64,000 nucleotides of DNA. It comes from Aquimarina sp. U1-2 (lineage in GTDB: Bacteria; Bacteroidota; Bacteroidia; Flavobacteriales; Flavobacteriaceae). The DNA is taken from positions 124,001 to 188,000 of the forward strand of contig NZ_JAGKIK010000008.1 in assembly GCF_017897595.1 (NCBI RefSeq), read 5' to 3'. The notes beneath the pieces were generated by a model. That model saw only the letters and a list, made by a program, of their open reading frames with translations. It ran no database searches and was not told where the DNA came from. Both the position numbers and the translations under genes were made by a program. Shown here in pieces: positions 18,744 through 27,172 of the stretch; position 1 is the stretch's first letter; each line of letters begins with the position of its first letter.

Positions 18744-19868
18744 ATGAAAGAAGTTAATGTAGGGATTATTGGTGGTGGCCTCATGGGAAAAGAATCTGCT
18801 AGTGCCTTTGCTCGATGGTTTGTATTTAATGATATGCCCGTAAAACCAGTTTTGAAAGCCGTCTGTGACCTCAATGAACAGGTTTTGGAGTGGTACCGAA
18901 ACGTAGAAACGGTCCAACAATTTACAACATCTTACAAAGAGTTGCTTAACAATTCAGATATTGAAGTTGTTTATGTAGCCGTACCCCATCATTTACACGA
19001 AGAATTATATATTGAGGTATTAGAATCCAAAAAAGACTTAATCGCCGAAAAGCCATTTGGCGTGAATCTCAACGCCTGTAAAAACATTATAAAAAAAATT
19101 AAAGAAACTGATAGGTTTGTTCGGTGCAGTTCAGAGTTTCCTTTCCTTCCAGGTCCACAGAAAGTAATAGAATATGTAAAAAGCGGTAAATTAGGAAAGT
19201 TGCTTGAAGTAAAATCCGGATTTCACCATTCTAGTGACTTAAACCCTAATAAACCCATTAACTGGAAACGAATGGTAAAATTCTGCGGAGAAATCGGTGT
19301 CATGGGTGATCTTGGTATGCACGCTGTACACCTTCCTTTTCGATTAGGATATTACCCTATTTCTGTTTATGCCGATCTACAAAACATCATTAAAGAGCGC
19401 CCTGATGGAAGAGGAAATACAGAAGCATGCGATACCTGGGATAATGCAATATTGCACACCAGGATTCAAAAAGAAGACCATATAGTGCCGATGGCCCTTG
19501 AAATGAAACGCATTGCTCCTTCTGAAACTAATACTTGGTACATTGAAATTATAGGAACCGAAGGTGGAGTAAAATATAGTACCAAAGAACCCAAAACACT
19601 ATGGACTTTTAATGTAGAGGGGAAATCACAACGATGGCAAAAAGAAGATCTTGGATTCGCTTCTGTATTAGAAACTATCACAGGCGGAATTTTTGAACCC
19701 GGTTTTCCAGATTGTTTTCAGCAGATGTTAGGTGCTTATTTTGTAGAGCGAACAGGAAATTTAGGAGATCGTTTTGGTTGTGCAACTCCAGAAGAAGCTT
19801 TACGATCTCATCAATTGTTTGAAGCTGCATTAAAATCGGAGAAAGACCATCAAGTAATTGTATTATAA
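18744..19868 (+). CDS. Gfo/Idh/MocA family oxidoreductase
   Basis: A 374-residue NAD(P)-dependent sugar dehydrogenase. It has an N-terminal Rossmann fold starting VGIIGGGLMGKESASAFA, the family signature IAEKPFGVN (with the Lys that contacts substrate), and a C-terminal alpha/beta substrate domain with GVMGDLGMHAVHLPFRLGY, where the Asp/His pair is the likely catalytic and substrate-binding region. It lies 5 bp after the aldolase and 2 bp before the lyxose-isomerase-like gene. The oxidised sugar is unknown. Its place between aldolase and isomerase suggests a pathway step that interconverts an aldose or polyol. Confidence 0.85.
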   Translation: MKEVNVGIIGGGLMGKESASAFARWFVFNDMPVKPVLKAVCDLNEQVLEWYRNVETVQQFTTSYKELLNNSDIEVVYVAVPHHLHEELYIEVLESKKDLIAEKPFGVNLNACKNIIKKIKETDRFVRCSSEFPFLPGPQKVIEYVKSGKLGKLLEVKSGFHHSSDLNPNKPINWKRMVKFCGEIGVMGDLGMHAVHLPFRLGYYPISVYADLQNIIKERPDGRGNTEACDTWDNAILHTRIQKEDHIVPMALEMKRIAPSETNTWYIEIIGTEGGVKYSTKEPKTLWTFNVEGKSQRWQKEDLGFASVLETITGGIFEPGFPDCFQQMLGAYFVERTGNLGDRFGCATPEEALRSHQLFEAALKSEKDHQVIVL

Positions 19869-19870
19869 CG

Positions 19871-20443
19871 ATGAAAAGATCTCAAATTAATCATGCCATA
19901 CGCGAGGCCGAAAAGTTTTTCAAAAAACATCTTTGGGCGCTTCCACCCCATCCTAGATGGGACGTTACAGATTTTGGTCTAGGCGATTTCGATTCGAAGG
20001 GATTAGTATTGATCAATCTGGCCGAAGAACCCGAATATTGTGAAAAACTTATGTTTGCCAAAAATGGGCAGCGCACCCCAGCGCATTGCCATGCCAAGAA
20101 AAAGGAAGATATCATCGTACGTACAGGCAAATTGGCGGTACAATTATGGCATGAACGACCTTTTGAGGTTAAAAACACATTTCAGATTAAAGTTTCTGGA
20201 AATTTACAAACGATAACCTCTGGTGAAATTATAACGCTACAAGCAGGAGAGCGAGTAACTTTGGTTCCAGGAGTTTATCACGAATTTTATCCCATTAGCA
20301 ACGCGTGTATTATTGGAGAAGTTTCAACAGCAAATGATGACCTCAATGATAATTTTTTTGTAGATCCTGAAATTGGAAGATTTTCTGATATTGAAGAAGA
20401 TGAGCCTGCCATTGTCAAGTTAATAAGTGATAAATACACATGA
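19871..20443 (+). CDS. D-lyxose/D-mannose isomerase-like cupin
   Basis: A 190-residue single-domain cupin of the D-lyxose ketol-isomerase family. The metal-binding pattern is visible: TPAHCHAKKKEDI supplies two His and a downstream Glu, and GVYHEFYP supplies the third His. Known members convert D-lyxose to D-xylulose and D-mannose to D-fructose. D-xylulose could feed directly into the xylulokinase encoded two genes downstream. Its stop overlaps the PfkB kinase start by 4 bp (ATGA-type coupling). Alternative: an isomerase for another 2,3-cis aldose. Confidence 0.85.
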   Translation: MKRSQINHAIREAEKFFKKHLWALPPHPRWDVTDFGLGDFDSKGLVLINLAEEPEYCEKLMFAKNGQRTPAHCHAKKKEDIIVRTGKLAVQLWHERPFEVKNTFQIKVSGNLQTITSGEIITLQAGERVTLVPGVYHEFYPISNACIIGEVSTANDDLNDNFFVDPEIGRFSDIEEDEPAIVKLISDKYT

Positions 20444-21462
20444 ACACTAAAAAAGGAATTACTGCTGCAGGCAATTGGATCATCGATAGAACTAAACTGA
20501 TCGATGATTATCCTCCACAAGATGGACTATGTAACATACGAGAAGAATCTGTTTCTAATGGAGGTTCTCCCTATAATATTCTAAAAGCATTATCCAAAAT
20601 GGGATTTGAAGATCATTTATATGGTATAGGAATACTTGGAGAAGACACTCTAGGAAAAAAAATTCTAGATGATTGTCGACTTCACCAAATCAATACCGCC
20701 GGGATAACATGTAAAGAAAAGGTAGATACTTCGTATACAGATGTTATGACTTCTATACGAACAGGCAGAAGAACTTTTTTTCACAATAGGGGTGCAAATT
20801 CATTTTTGTCTCGGTCGTATATAGAAAAACATCTTCCCGAAACCAGCTTTTTCCATCTAGGATATGTATTATTATTGGATCAACTAGATCAGTTCTCTAA
20901 AAACTACCCTAAAAGAACAGAGGCGTCTTTACTGCTAGAAAACATACAAAATAAAGGAATAAAAACATCTATAGACCTGGTTAGTGAACATAGCGATAGA
21001 TTTCAAAGCGTTGTAAAGCCCTCACTCCCATATGTAGATTATCTGTTTTTGAACGAATATGAAGCTGAAAAACTAGTAGGTATTTCTATACTTAAAAATC
21101 AGAAACTAGATCTTGACGCAGCAAAAAAAAATGTCATTAATCTTATGGATATGGGTGTTAATGAAGCGATATTTTTACATTTTAAAGATGGAGCCATTTG
21201 TTTTACAAAAAAGCATGAATTTTATATAGAACCTAAATTGATGATCCCTCAAGAAAATATTAAAGGAACTTCTGGAGCCGGAGATGCATTTGCAGCCGGA
21301 GTTTTATATGCTCTTTATACCAGAAAGAATTGTAAGGTAGCATTGCAATGGGGAGTTGCTACTGCCGCTAAATCATTAGAACATCCCAGCTGTTCTGAGG
21401 CAATAGGATCTCTGGTAGAAATACAAAACCTCTATAAAACATATCATCAACATATTTTGTAA
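20440..21462 (+). CDS. PfkB family carbohydrate kinase
   Basis: A 340-residue ribokinase-fold sugar kinase. The PfkB C-terminal signature GTSGAGDAFAAGVLYAL holds the anion hole and catalytic Asp. The N-terminal region has VSNGGSPYNILKALSKMG, in the position where ribokinase-type kinases bind sugar. It overlaps the isomerase gene by 4 bp, indicating translational coupling and a shared pathway: isomerase makes a ketose, this enzyme phosphorylates it, and the class I aldolase splits it. The phosphorylated position and the sugar are unknown. Confidence 0.88.
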   Translation: MNTKKGITAAGNWIIDRTKLIDDYPPQDGLCNIREESVSNGGSPYNILKALSKMGFEDHLYGIGILGEDTLGKKILDDCRLHQINTAGITCKEKVDTSYTDVMTSIRTGRRTFFHNRGANSFLSRSYIEKHLPETSFFHLGYVLLLDQLDQFSKNYPKRTEASLLLENIQNKGIKTSIDLVSEHSDRFQSVVKPSLPYVDYLFLNEYEAEKLVGISILKNQKLDLDAAKKNVINLMDMGVNEAIFLHFKDGAICFTKKHEFYIEPKLMIPQENIKGTSGAGDAFAAGVLYALYTRKNCKVALQWGVATAAKSLEHPSCSEAIGSLVEIQNLYKTYHQHIL

Positions 21463-21471
21463 AAGTAAAGA

Positions 21472-22944
21472 ATGTATACCATTGGTTATGATATTGGAAG
21501 TTCATCGATTAAAGCTTCATTAGTAGCTTCAGATTCAGGCGAAGTGATTTGTATTGTTAAAGTACCTGATACTGAAATGCCTATCATTTCTACGCAATCT
21601 AATTGGGCAGAGCAAAAACCAGAGGATTGGTGGAACTATGTTTGTCAGGCTACACAAAAAATTTTGCAATACACCAAGATCGAGTCAAAAGAAATTACTG
21701 CAATTGGTATTTCATATCAAATGCATGGACTTGTTCTGGTAGACGAAGAAGGAACCGTATTACGCAATGCAATTATCTGGTGTGATAGTCGAGCTGTATC
21801 CATTGGTGAGAGTGCCTACCAAAACATCGGTAAAAAGAAATGTGATTCTTTACTATTGAATTCACCTTCAAACTTTACAGCGTCAAAACTTAGATGGGTT
21901 AAAGAAAATGAGCCAGAGCTTTTTGATCAAATTTACAAGTTCATGCTTCCCGGGGATTATATTGCGTTCAAATTATCAGGAAATATGAGTACAACGGCTA
22001 CAGGACTATCTGAAGGTATTTTTTGGAATTTCAAAGAAGAAAATATTGCTCAAGAGCTATTGAACTACTATGAAATTCCGACATCAATCATCCCAAAAAT
22101 TGTTCAAAATTTCACCGTACAAAGCACCGTGACCAATAAAGCTTCTGCACAATGTGGCCTGGCTACCGGCACTTTGATAACGTATCGAGCAGGAGATCAA
22201 CCAAATAATGCGCTCTCGCTATCAGTTTTTGAACCTGGGGAAATAGCTGCAACAGCAGGAACTTCTGGCGTACTTTATGCGATTACCAATCAGATTTCTG
22301 CCAAAGAAACCCAGAGACTAAACTCTTTTTTGCACATAAACCACACCTCAAAAAAACGAAGAATCGGCAAACTACTCTGTATTAATGGTTGTGGTATAGC
22401 CTATCGATGGCTCAAAGAAACTTTGCAGATAGATTCTTATCAAGAAATGAACACCTTGGCAGCTTTAGTTCCTGAGGGTAGCGCAGGACTTTTATTTTTA
22501 CCTTTTGGAAATGGAGCAGAACGAATACTTTATAATCAAAATATAGAAGCTCGGTTCTCAAACCTCAACTTCAATATACACCACAAAGGGCATCTCTGCA
22601 GAGCAGTTTTAGAAGGGATTGCTTTTTCTTTTGTTTACGGGATGGAAATAATGATAGCTGACGGAATTGATGCAAAAACCATTAAAGCAGGCAACGACAA
22701 CCTTTTTCAATCTCAAATCTTCTCAGAAATCATTTCGGCGCTAACATGTAGTACTATAGAAATTATGAAAACTACTGGTGCAGTAGGAGCAGCAAAGGCG
22801 GCTAATTTGAGAAACGGTTTTGACATTGGTTTATTTCGAAACGAAAAACCCGTACAAACTGTTGTACCCGAAAAAAAACATCAAAATATCTATTTGCCGC
22901 TGTACACAAACTGGAAAAATGAACTTGAAAAATTAATACAATGA
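21472..22944 (+). CDS. xylB: xylulokinase
   Basis: A 490-residue FGGY kinase phosphorylating D-xylulose. It opens with the ATPase motif GYDIGSSSIKASLV and has the substrate motif SYQMHGLVLVDEEG, which matches the SGQMHG motif of XylB, followed by RNAIIWCDSR and a C-terminal adenosine region around AGNDNLFQSQ. It starts 9 bp after the PfkB gene and overlaps xylA by 4 bp. The order xylB-xylA is common in Bacteroidota. D-xylulose from both XylA and the lyxose-isomerase-like enzyme would enter the pentose phosphate pathway here. Confidence 0.95.
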   Translation: MYTIGYDIGSSSIKASLVASDSGEVICIVKVPDTEMPIISTQSNWAEQKPEDWWNYVCQATQKILQYTKIESKEITAIGISYQMHGLVLVDEEGTVLRNAIIWCDSRAVSIGESAYQNIGKKKCDSLLLNSPSNFTASKLRWVKENEPELFDQIYKFMLPGDYIAFKLSGNMSTTATGLSEGIFWNFKEENIAQELLNYYEIPTSIIPKIVQNFTVQSTVTNKASAQCGLATGTLITYRAGDQPNNALSLSVFEPGEIAATAGTSGVLYAITNQISAKETQRLNSFLHINHTSKKRRIGKLLCINGCGIAYRWLKETLQIDSYQEMNTLAALVPEGSAGLLFLPFGNGAERILYNQNIEARFSNLNFNIHHKGHLCRAVLEGIAFSFVYGMEIMIADGIDAKTIKAGNDNLFQSQIFSEIISALTCSTIEIMKTTGAVGAAKAANLRNGFDIGLFRNEKPVQTVVPEKKHQNIYLPLYTNWKNELEKLIQ

Positions 22945-24266
22945 TCATCTTAGGAAACACAGAATTCTTTAAAGGTATAGGAAAAATACCTTTCGAAGGA
23001 AAAGAGTCAGACAACCCTTTGGCATATAAATATTATGATGAAAAAAAGGTGGTAGCAGGTAAAAAACTCAAAGATCATCTTAAGTTTGCAGTAGCCTATT
23101 GGCATACATTTGGCAACAATGGTACAGATCCTTTTGGGGCGGCTACTAGAGGTTTTAATTGGAACCTCCCAAAGGATCCCATCGATGCGGCGCGTGCAAA
23201 AGCCGATGCTGCTTTTGAATTTATTACCAAAATGGGTTTTCATTACTATTGTTTTCATGATTTTGATATAGTTGAAGAAGCAGCAACCTTATCAAAATCT
23301 GAATCCCGACTACACAAGATAACCGATTATCTTATCGAGAAACAAAAAGCTTCTGGTGTAAAAGTACTTTGGGGAACAGCCAATTGTTTTTCGCACCCGC
23401 GCTATATGAATGGAGCTGCTACTAATCCCGATTTTAAAGTGTTGGCCCATGCCGGGGCTCAAGTAAAAATAGCATTAGACACCACAATGGCTCTTAAAGG
23501 AGAAAATTATGTATTCTGGGGTGGTCGAGAAGGCTATATGTCGTTGCTTAATACCCATATGAAACGTGAATTGGATCATCTTGGACAATTTTTGACATTA
23601 GCACGAGATTATGCTCGAGGTCAAGGCTTTAAAGGTACATTTTTTATTGAACCCAAACCCATGGAACCCAGCAAACATCAATATGATTATGATGCTGCTA
23701 CAGTTGTTGGTTTTCTAAAGGAATACGGATTACAAGATGATTTTAAATTAAATATCGAAGTCAATCATGCTACTTTGGCCCAACATACTTTTCAACACGA
23801 ATTGCAAGTCGCAGCCAATGCTAATATGTTAGGTAGTATAGATGCCAACCGAGGCGACTATCAAAACGGTTGGGATACCGATCAGTTTCCCAACAACATC
23901 TACGAGGTAACCGAAGCTATGCTTGTATTTATTGAAGCAGGAGGATTACAAGGTGGAGGAATTAATTTTGATGCTAAAATTCGAAGAAACTCTACTGATA
24001 TCGAAGACTTATTTTTAGCTCATATAGGCGGCGCCGATATATTTGCTAGAGCCCTTATAGCAGCAGATCGTATACTATCAAATTCTTTATATCAACAATT
24101 AAAAACGAATCGCTATGCATCTTTCGACCAAGGAAGTGGTAAAGCCTTTGAAGATGGAAAGCTTTCTTTGAAAGATATCTACCAAATTGCATTGTCTCAA
24201 AAAACTATTGAGCCTCTTAGCGGGAAACAAGAGTTATACGAAAACATCATCAATCAATATCTTTAA
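22941..24266 (+). CDS. xylA: xylose isomerase
   Basis: A 441-residue class II xylose isomerase, the normal length. It converts D-xylose to D-xylulose with two divalent metals. Metal and catalytic motifs are intact: FHDFDI (catalytic His/Asp), FWGGREGYMSLLNTHMK, FIEPKPMEPSKHQYD, VNHATLAQHTF and SIDANRGDYQNGWDTDQFP. It is the last gene of the seven-gene operon starting with GH97, overlapping the xylB stop by 4 bp. No canonical terminator directly follows. A perfect 13-bp-stem hairpin lies 125 bp downstream. Confidence 0.97.
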   Translation: MIILGNTEFFKGIGKIPFEGKESDNPLAYKYYDEKKVVAGKKLKDHLKFAVAYWHTFGNNGTDPFGAATRGFNWNLPKDPIDAARAKADAAFEFITKMGFHYYCFHDFDIVEEAATLSKSESRLHKITDYLIEKQKASGVKVLWGTANCFSHPRYMNGAATNPDFKVLAHAGAQVKIALDTTMALKGENYVFWGGREGYMSLLNTHMKRELDHLGQFLTLARDYARGQGFKGTFFIEPKPMEPSKHQYDYDAATVVGFLKEYGLQDDFKLNIEVNHATLAQHTFQHELQVAANANMLGSIDANRGDYQNGWDTDQFPNNIYEVTEAMLVFIEAGGLQGGGINFDAKIRRNSTDIEDLFLAHIGGADIFARALIAADRILSNSLYQQLKTNRYASFDQGSGKAFEDGKLSLKDIYQIALSQKTIEPLSGKQELYENIINQYL

Positions 24267-24390
24267 AAATATGACATATCTCTTCAGCGCTATTTTTGTT
24301 AGCGTACTGAGATTAAAAAAGTATAAATTACTGATCGAATTGTATTAAAAATTTTATCAAGTATACTGTATTTTACTCAACTATATATTG

Positions 24391-24437
24391 AACTGATTTA
24401 AACCTTTTCGCCTAAATCAAAAAAGTTTAAATCAGTT
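24391..24437 (+). repeat. hairpin of the AACT(C/G)AT family, copy 1
   Basis: A perfect 13-bp stem, AACTGATTTAAAC / GTTTAAATCAGTT, with a 21-nt loop, in the 194-bp gap between xylA and the SDR gene. The right arm is followed by CATTGA. Related hairpins with different but still perfectly paired stems occur at 38356-38416 and 48800-48853. There is no T-run after it on either strand, so it is not a simple intrinsic terminator. It may process or attenuate the mRNA between the xyl and uxu segments. Confidence 0.7.
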
Positions 24438-24460
24438 CATTGAAATAATAGAATTTACAC

Positions 24461-25294
24461 ATGCATCATACAAACTACTCTTCTAACTTGTTTTCAATCG
24501 AAAATAAAATCATAGCAATTTTTGGGAGTACCGGTATATTGGGTACGACTTTAAGTTATTATTTAGCCTCTCAAGGGGCTCATCTCATTCTTATGGGTAG
24601 AAATGCCGAAAAAACCGAAAAACTATCAACTGCTATACAAAATTCTGGAGGAAGTTCTACAGTCGTTGTTAATGATATCACCAATGAAGAATCGTTAGAT
24701 GCGTCTGTTCAAACTATAGAAAAAACATTTGGTCACGTTGATATTCTCATTAATATGGCTGGTGGCAATATGGCAGGTGCAACCATACAGCCAAATGAAG
24801 ATTTTTTTAACTTCAATACGCAGTCACTAAAAGATATATTCGATCTGAATTATTTTGGAACTGTAGTAAGTATCAAAAAACTTTTCCCATTATTATTAAA
24901 ATCAGATCATGCAAGTATTATTAATATCTCATCTATGGCAGCATCAAGACCAATGACCAGAGTGATGGGCTACGCTTCGGCAAAAGCAGCCATTGATAAT
25001 ATCACAAAATGGCTCGCCATAGAGTGTTGCAGCAAATATGGGGATAAAATCAGGGTCAATGCAGTAGCTCCCGGTTTTTTCTTAACCGAACAAAATCGTG
25101 AACTATTAACAACTTCTGATAAAAAATTAACAGAAAGGGGAAATCAAATTGTTAATCATACACCTATGAAACGTTTTGGAAATCCAGATGAATTATGTGG
25201 AGTTATACATTGGCTCAGTAGTACAGCATCACAATTCGTAACTGGCACTATCATACCTGTCGATGGAGGTTTTGATGCATATGCCGGAGTGTAA
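24461..25294 (+). CDS. SDR family oxidoreductase, probable D-fructuronate reductase / mannonate oxidoreductase
   Basis: A 277-residue short-chain dehydrogenase. It has the cofactor loop FGSTGILGTTL, the NMAGG core motif, and a catalytic Ser-Tyr-Lys set in NISSMAASRP and GYASAKAAIDN. The C-terminal VTGTIIPVDGGFDAYAGV is typical of the SDR form of mannonate oxidoreductase paired with UxuA in Bacteroidota. It lies 53 bp upstream of uxuA. The proposed reaction is D-fructuronate to D-mannonate with NADH. The assignment rests largely on this pairing. Confidence 0.8.
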   Translation: MHHTNYSSNLFSIENKIIAIFGSTGILGTTLSYYLASQGAHLILMGRNAEKTEKLSTAIQNSGGSSTVVVNDITNEESLDASVQTIEKTFGHVDILINMAGGNMAGATIQPNEDFFNFNTQSLKDIFDLNYFGTVVSIKKLFPLLLKSDHASIINISSMAASRPMTRVMGYASAKAAIDNITKWLAIECCSKYGDKIRVNAVAPGFFLTEQNRELLTTSDKKLTERGNQIVNHTPMKRFGNPDELCGVIHWLSSTASQFVTGTIIPVDGGFDAYAGV

Positions 25295-25299
25295 TAAAC

Positions 25300-25337
25300 T
25301 ACCTCGGGAGTATGATACCCTTTGGTGTTGCCAATAC
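25300..25337 (+). repeat. dispersed repeat R, short copy 1 (between SDR and uxuA)
   Basis: This segment reads ACCTCGGG then AGTATGATACCCTTTGG and TTGCCAAT. It matches the two ends of the longer copies at 35109-35160, 36331-36426 and 60970-61067 but lacks their middle part. It occupies nearly all of the 53-bp spacer of the SDR-uxuA pair, so it was inserted into, or persists within, a transcribed operon spacer. Confidence 0.7.
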
Positions 25338-25347
25338 AATATAAATT

Positions 25348-26520
25348 ATGCATTCATTATATCAAACCATGAGATGGTATGGGCCAAAAGATCCTGTGTC
25401 ACTCTCAAATATCCTGCAAGCTGGAGCTCAAGGAGTAGTCACCTCGCTTCATCAGATAGAAACAGGGCAAATATGGAGTATTGAAGATATTCTACAACGA
25501 AAAAAAATGATAGAATCGGCCGGCCTGACCTGGACGGTAGTCGAGAGTCTACCCGTTCATGAAAATATAAAGACTAAAACGAAGAATTATAAGAAGCTTA
25601 TCGAAAACTATAAAAGGAGTATAGAAAATCTAGGTAAGTGTGGTATACATATAGTTTGCTATAACTTTATGCCAGTATTGGATTGGGTGCGGACAGATTT
25701 GAGTTTTGAATTAGAGGATGGCAGTAAAGCACTTAAATTTGAAATTGTAGATATAGCTATTTTTGATATTTTTATTCTTAAACGAGAAGGGGCCGTAAGC
25801 GATTACTCCCCCAAAGTAGCTAACGAAGCAACAAGCCGATATCACCAACTGAAGCAAAATAACCCAAAAGAAATAGAGCGCTTAATGAATACTATTCTTT
25901 TAGGTTTCCCTGGATCAGAAGAGCAACAAACACTTAAGGAATTAAGAGATAAAATAGAAAATTACAGATGTATTGATAAAAAAGTACTAGCCGATAACCT
26001 TAATACATTTCTTAGAGAAGTTATACCGGCCGCTGAAAAGAGTAACGTTTCTCTTGCCATACATCCCGATGACCCTCCTTTTCCTGTGTTTGGTTTGCCT
26101 AGAGTTGTAAGTACATCTAATGATTTCGAACGAATTCTTTCGAATACTAAAAGCATACGTAATGGTATAACTTTTTGTACAGGTTCATTAGCCGCTAGAA
26201 AAGATAACGACTTAATTCAAATCATTAAGAAATATGCTCAATTTATTCATTTTCTGCACTTAAGAAATATAAAACGGGATAAAGAAGGTAATTTCTACGA
26301 ATCAGGACATTTAAGTGGCAGTGTTTCAATGAAGGATATGATGCAAGAGTTGCTCATACTTCAGAAAAGAAAAAACATAACTATTCCGATAAGACCTGAT
26401 CACGGTCATCAGATCTTAGACGACCTTGATAAACAAACATATCCAGGTTATACAGCTATAGGAAGATTAAAAGGATTGGCAGAGTTAAGGGGGTTGGCAT
26501 TAGGACTACAAAACACATAG
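25348..26520 (+). CDS. uxuA: mannonate dehydratase
   Basis: A 390-residue UxuA-type TIM-barrel enzyme that dehydrates D-mannonate to 2-keto-3-deoxy-D-gluconate. It begins with MRWYGPKDPVSLSNI (Met8 here) as in E. coli UxuA. It retains QAGAQGVVTSLHQI, the metal-site segment IHPDDPPFPVFGLPRVVST, FCTGSLAARKDND, HFLHLRNIKR and RPDHGHQ. The start at 25348 adds seven residues before the conserved MRWYG; an ATG at 25369 is the alternative. No KDG kinase or KDPG aldolase is in the window, so the pathway must be completed elsewhere. Confidence 0.95.
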   Translation: MHSLYQTMRWYGPKDPVSLSNILQAGAQGVVTSLHQIETGQIWSIEDILQRKKMIESAGLTWTVVESLPVHENIKTKTKNYKKLIENYKRSIENLGKCGIHIVCYNFMPVLDWVRTDLSFELEDGSKALKFEIVDIAIFDIFILKREGAVSDYSPKVANEATSRYHQLKQNNPKEIERLMNTILLGFPGSEEQQTLKELRDKIENYRCIDKKVLADNLNTFLREVIPAAEKSNVSLAIHPDDPPFPVFGLPRVVSTSNDFERILSNTKSIRNGITFCTGSLAARKDNDLIQIIKKYAQFIHFLHLRNIKRDKEGNFYESGHLSGSVSMKDMMQELLILQKRKNITIPIRPDHGHQILDDLDKQTYPGYTAIGRLKGLAELRGLALGLQNT

Positions 26521-26698
26521 TGACTAAGATCTCCAAAAATCCTTGAGTTTTATACGCTGTAAAGATTTTTTCTAGTTCGTAAAGCTGTACTAGTTTAAAA
26601 TCACATCCAAACACTTATAGCAAAAATGAGATGGATTAAGTAGAGAAAATTATACTTCACAGCATAAAATCTTAATAAAAAAATTAAATGTTACAAAA

Positions 26699-27172
26699 AT
26701 GAGAAAAATTATAGATATCCTTCTAGAATATGTACTCACAACCATTTTGGTAAGTATGCTTCTTATCATTACATGGCAAGTGTTTTCTAGGTATTTTCTA
26801 AAAGCACCAAGCACGTTTACCGATGAAGCTGCAAGTTTTTTACTAATCTGGCTAGGTTTATTAGGTTGTGCTTACGCAACAGGAAAAAAACAGCATCTAG
26901 CTGTAGATGTATTTCCTAAAAAGTTGATTTTAAAAAATCCAAGACGCTATCAATTCGTTGTATATGGCTTTATTTTACTATTTGCCTTATTGATAATGAC
27001 CATGGGTGGACTAAGACTGTGTTGGATCACGTATCAGCTAAATCAAGAATCAGCTGTATTAAGAATACCGATATACAGCATTTATAGCAGCATCCCGTTA
27101 AGCGGTTGTATTATTGTATACTATACTATAGATTCAATAGTAAGCTTGAAAAAATCCGCAAAATCATCATGA
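26699..27172 (+). CDS. TRAP transporter small permease (DctQ)
   Basis: A 157-residue membrane protein with four hydrophobic helices and the DctQ-type segments ITWQVFSRYFLKAPSTFTDE and LLIWLGLLGCAYATG. It forms the inner-membrane complex with the large permease DctM and imports organic acids using sodium or proton gradients. The stop overlaps the dctM start (ATGA). It follows uxuA by 178 bp, so hexuronates or aldonates such as mannonate or glucuronate are likely substrates. The usual DctP binding protein is not next to it. Confidence 0.92.
   Translation: MRKIIDILLEYVLTTILVSMLLIITWQVFSRYFLKAPSTFTDEAASFLLIWLGLLGCAYATGKKQHLAVDVFPKKLILKNPRRYQFVVYGFILLFALLIMTMGGLRLCWITYQLNQESAVLRIPIYSIYSSIPLSGCIIVYYTIDSIVSLKKSAKSS

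Noticed and set aside
24280..24350. Weak stem AGCGCTA...TTAGCGT after xylA as a terminator
   Set aside because: The arms pair only partly and no T-run follows the second arm.
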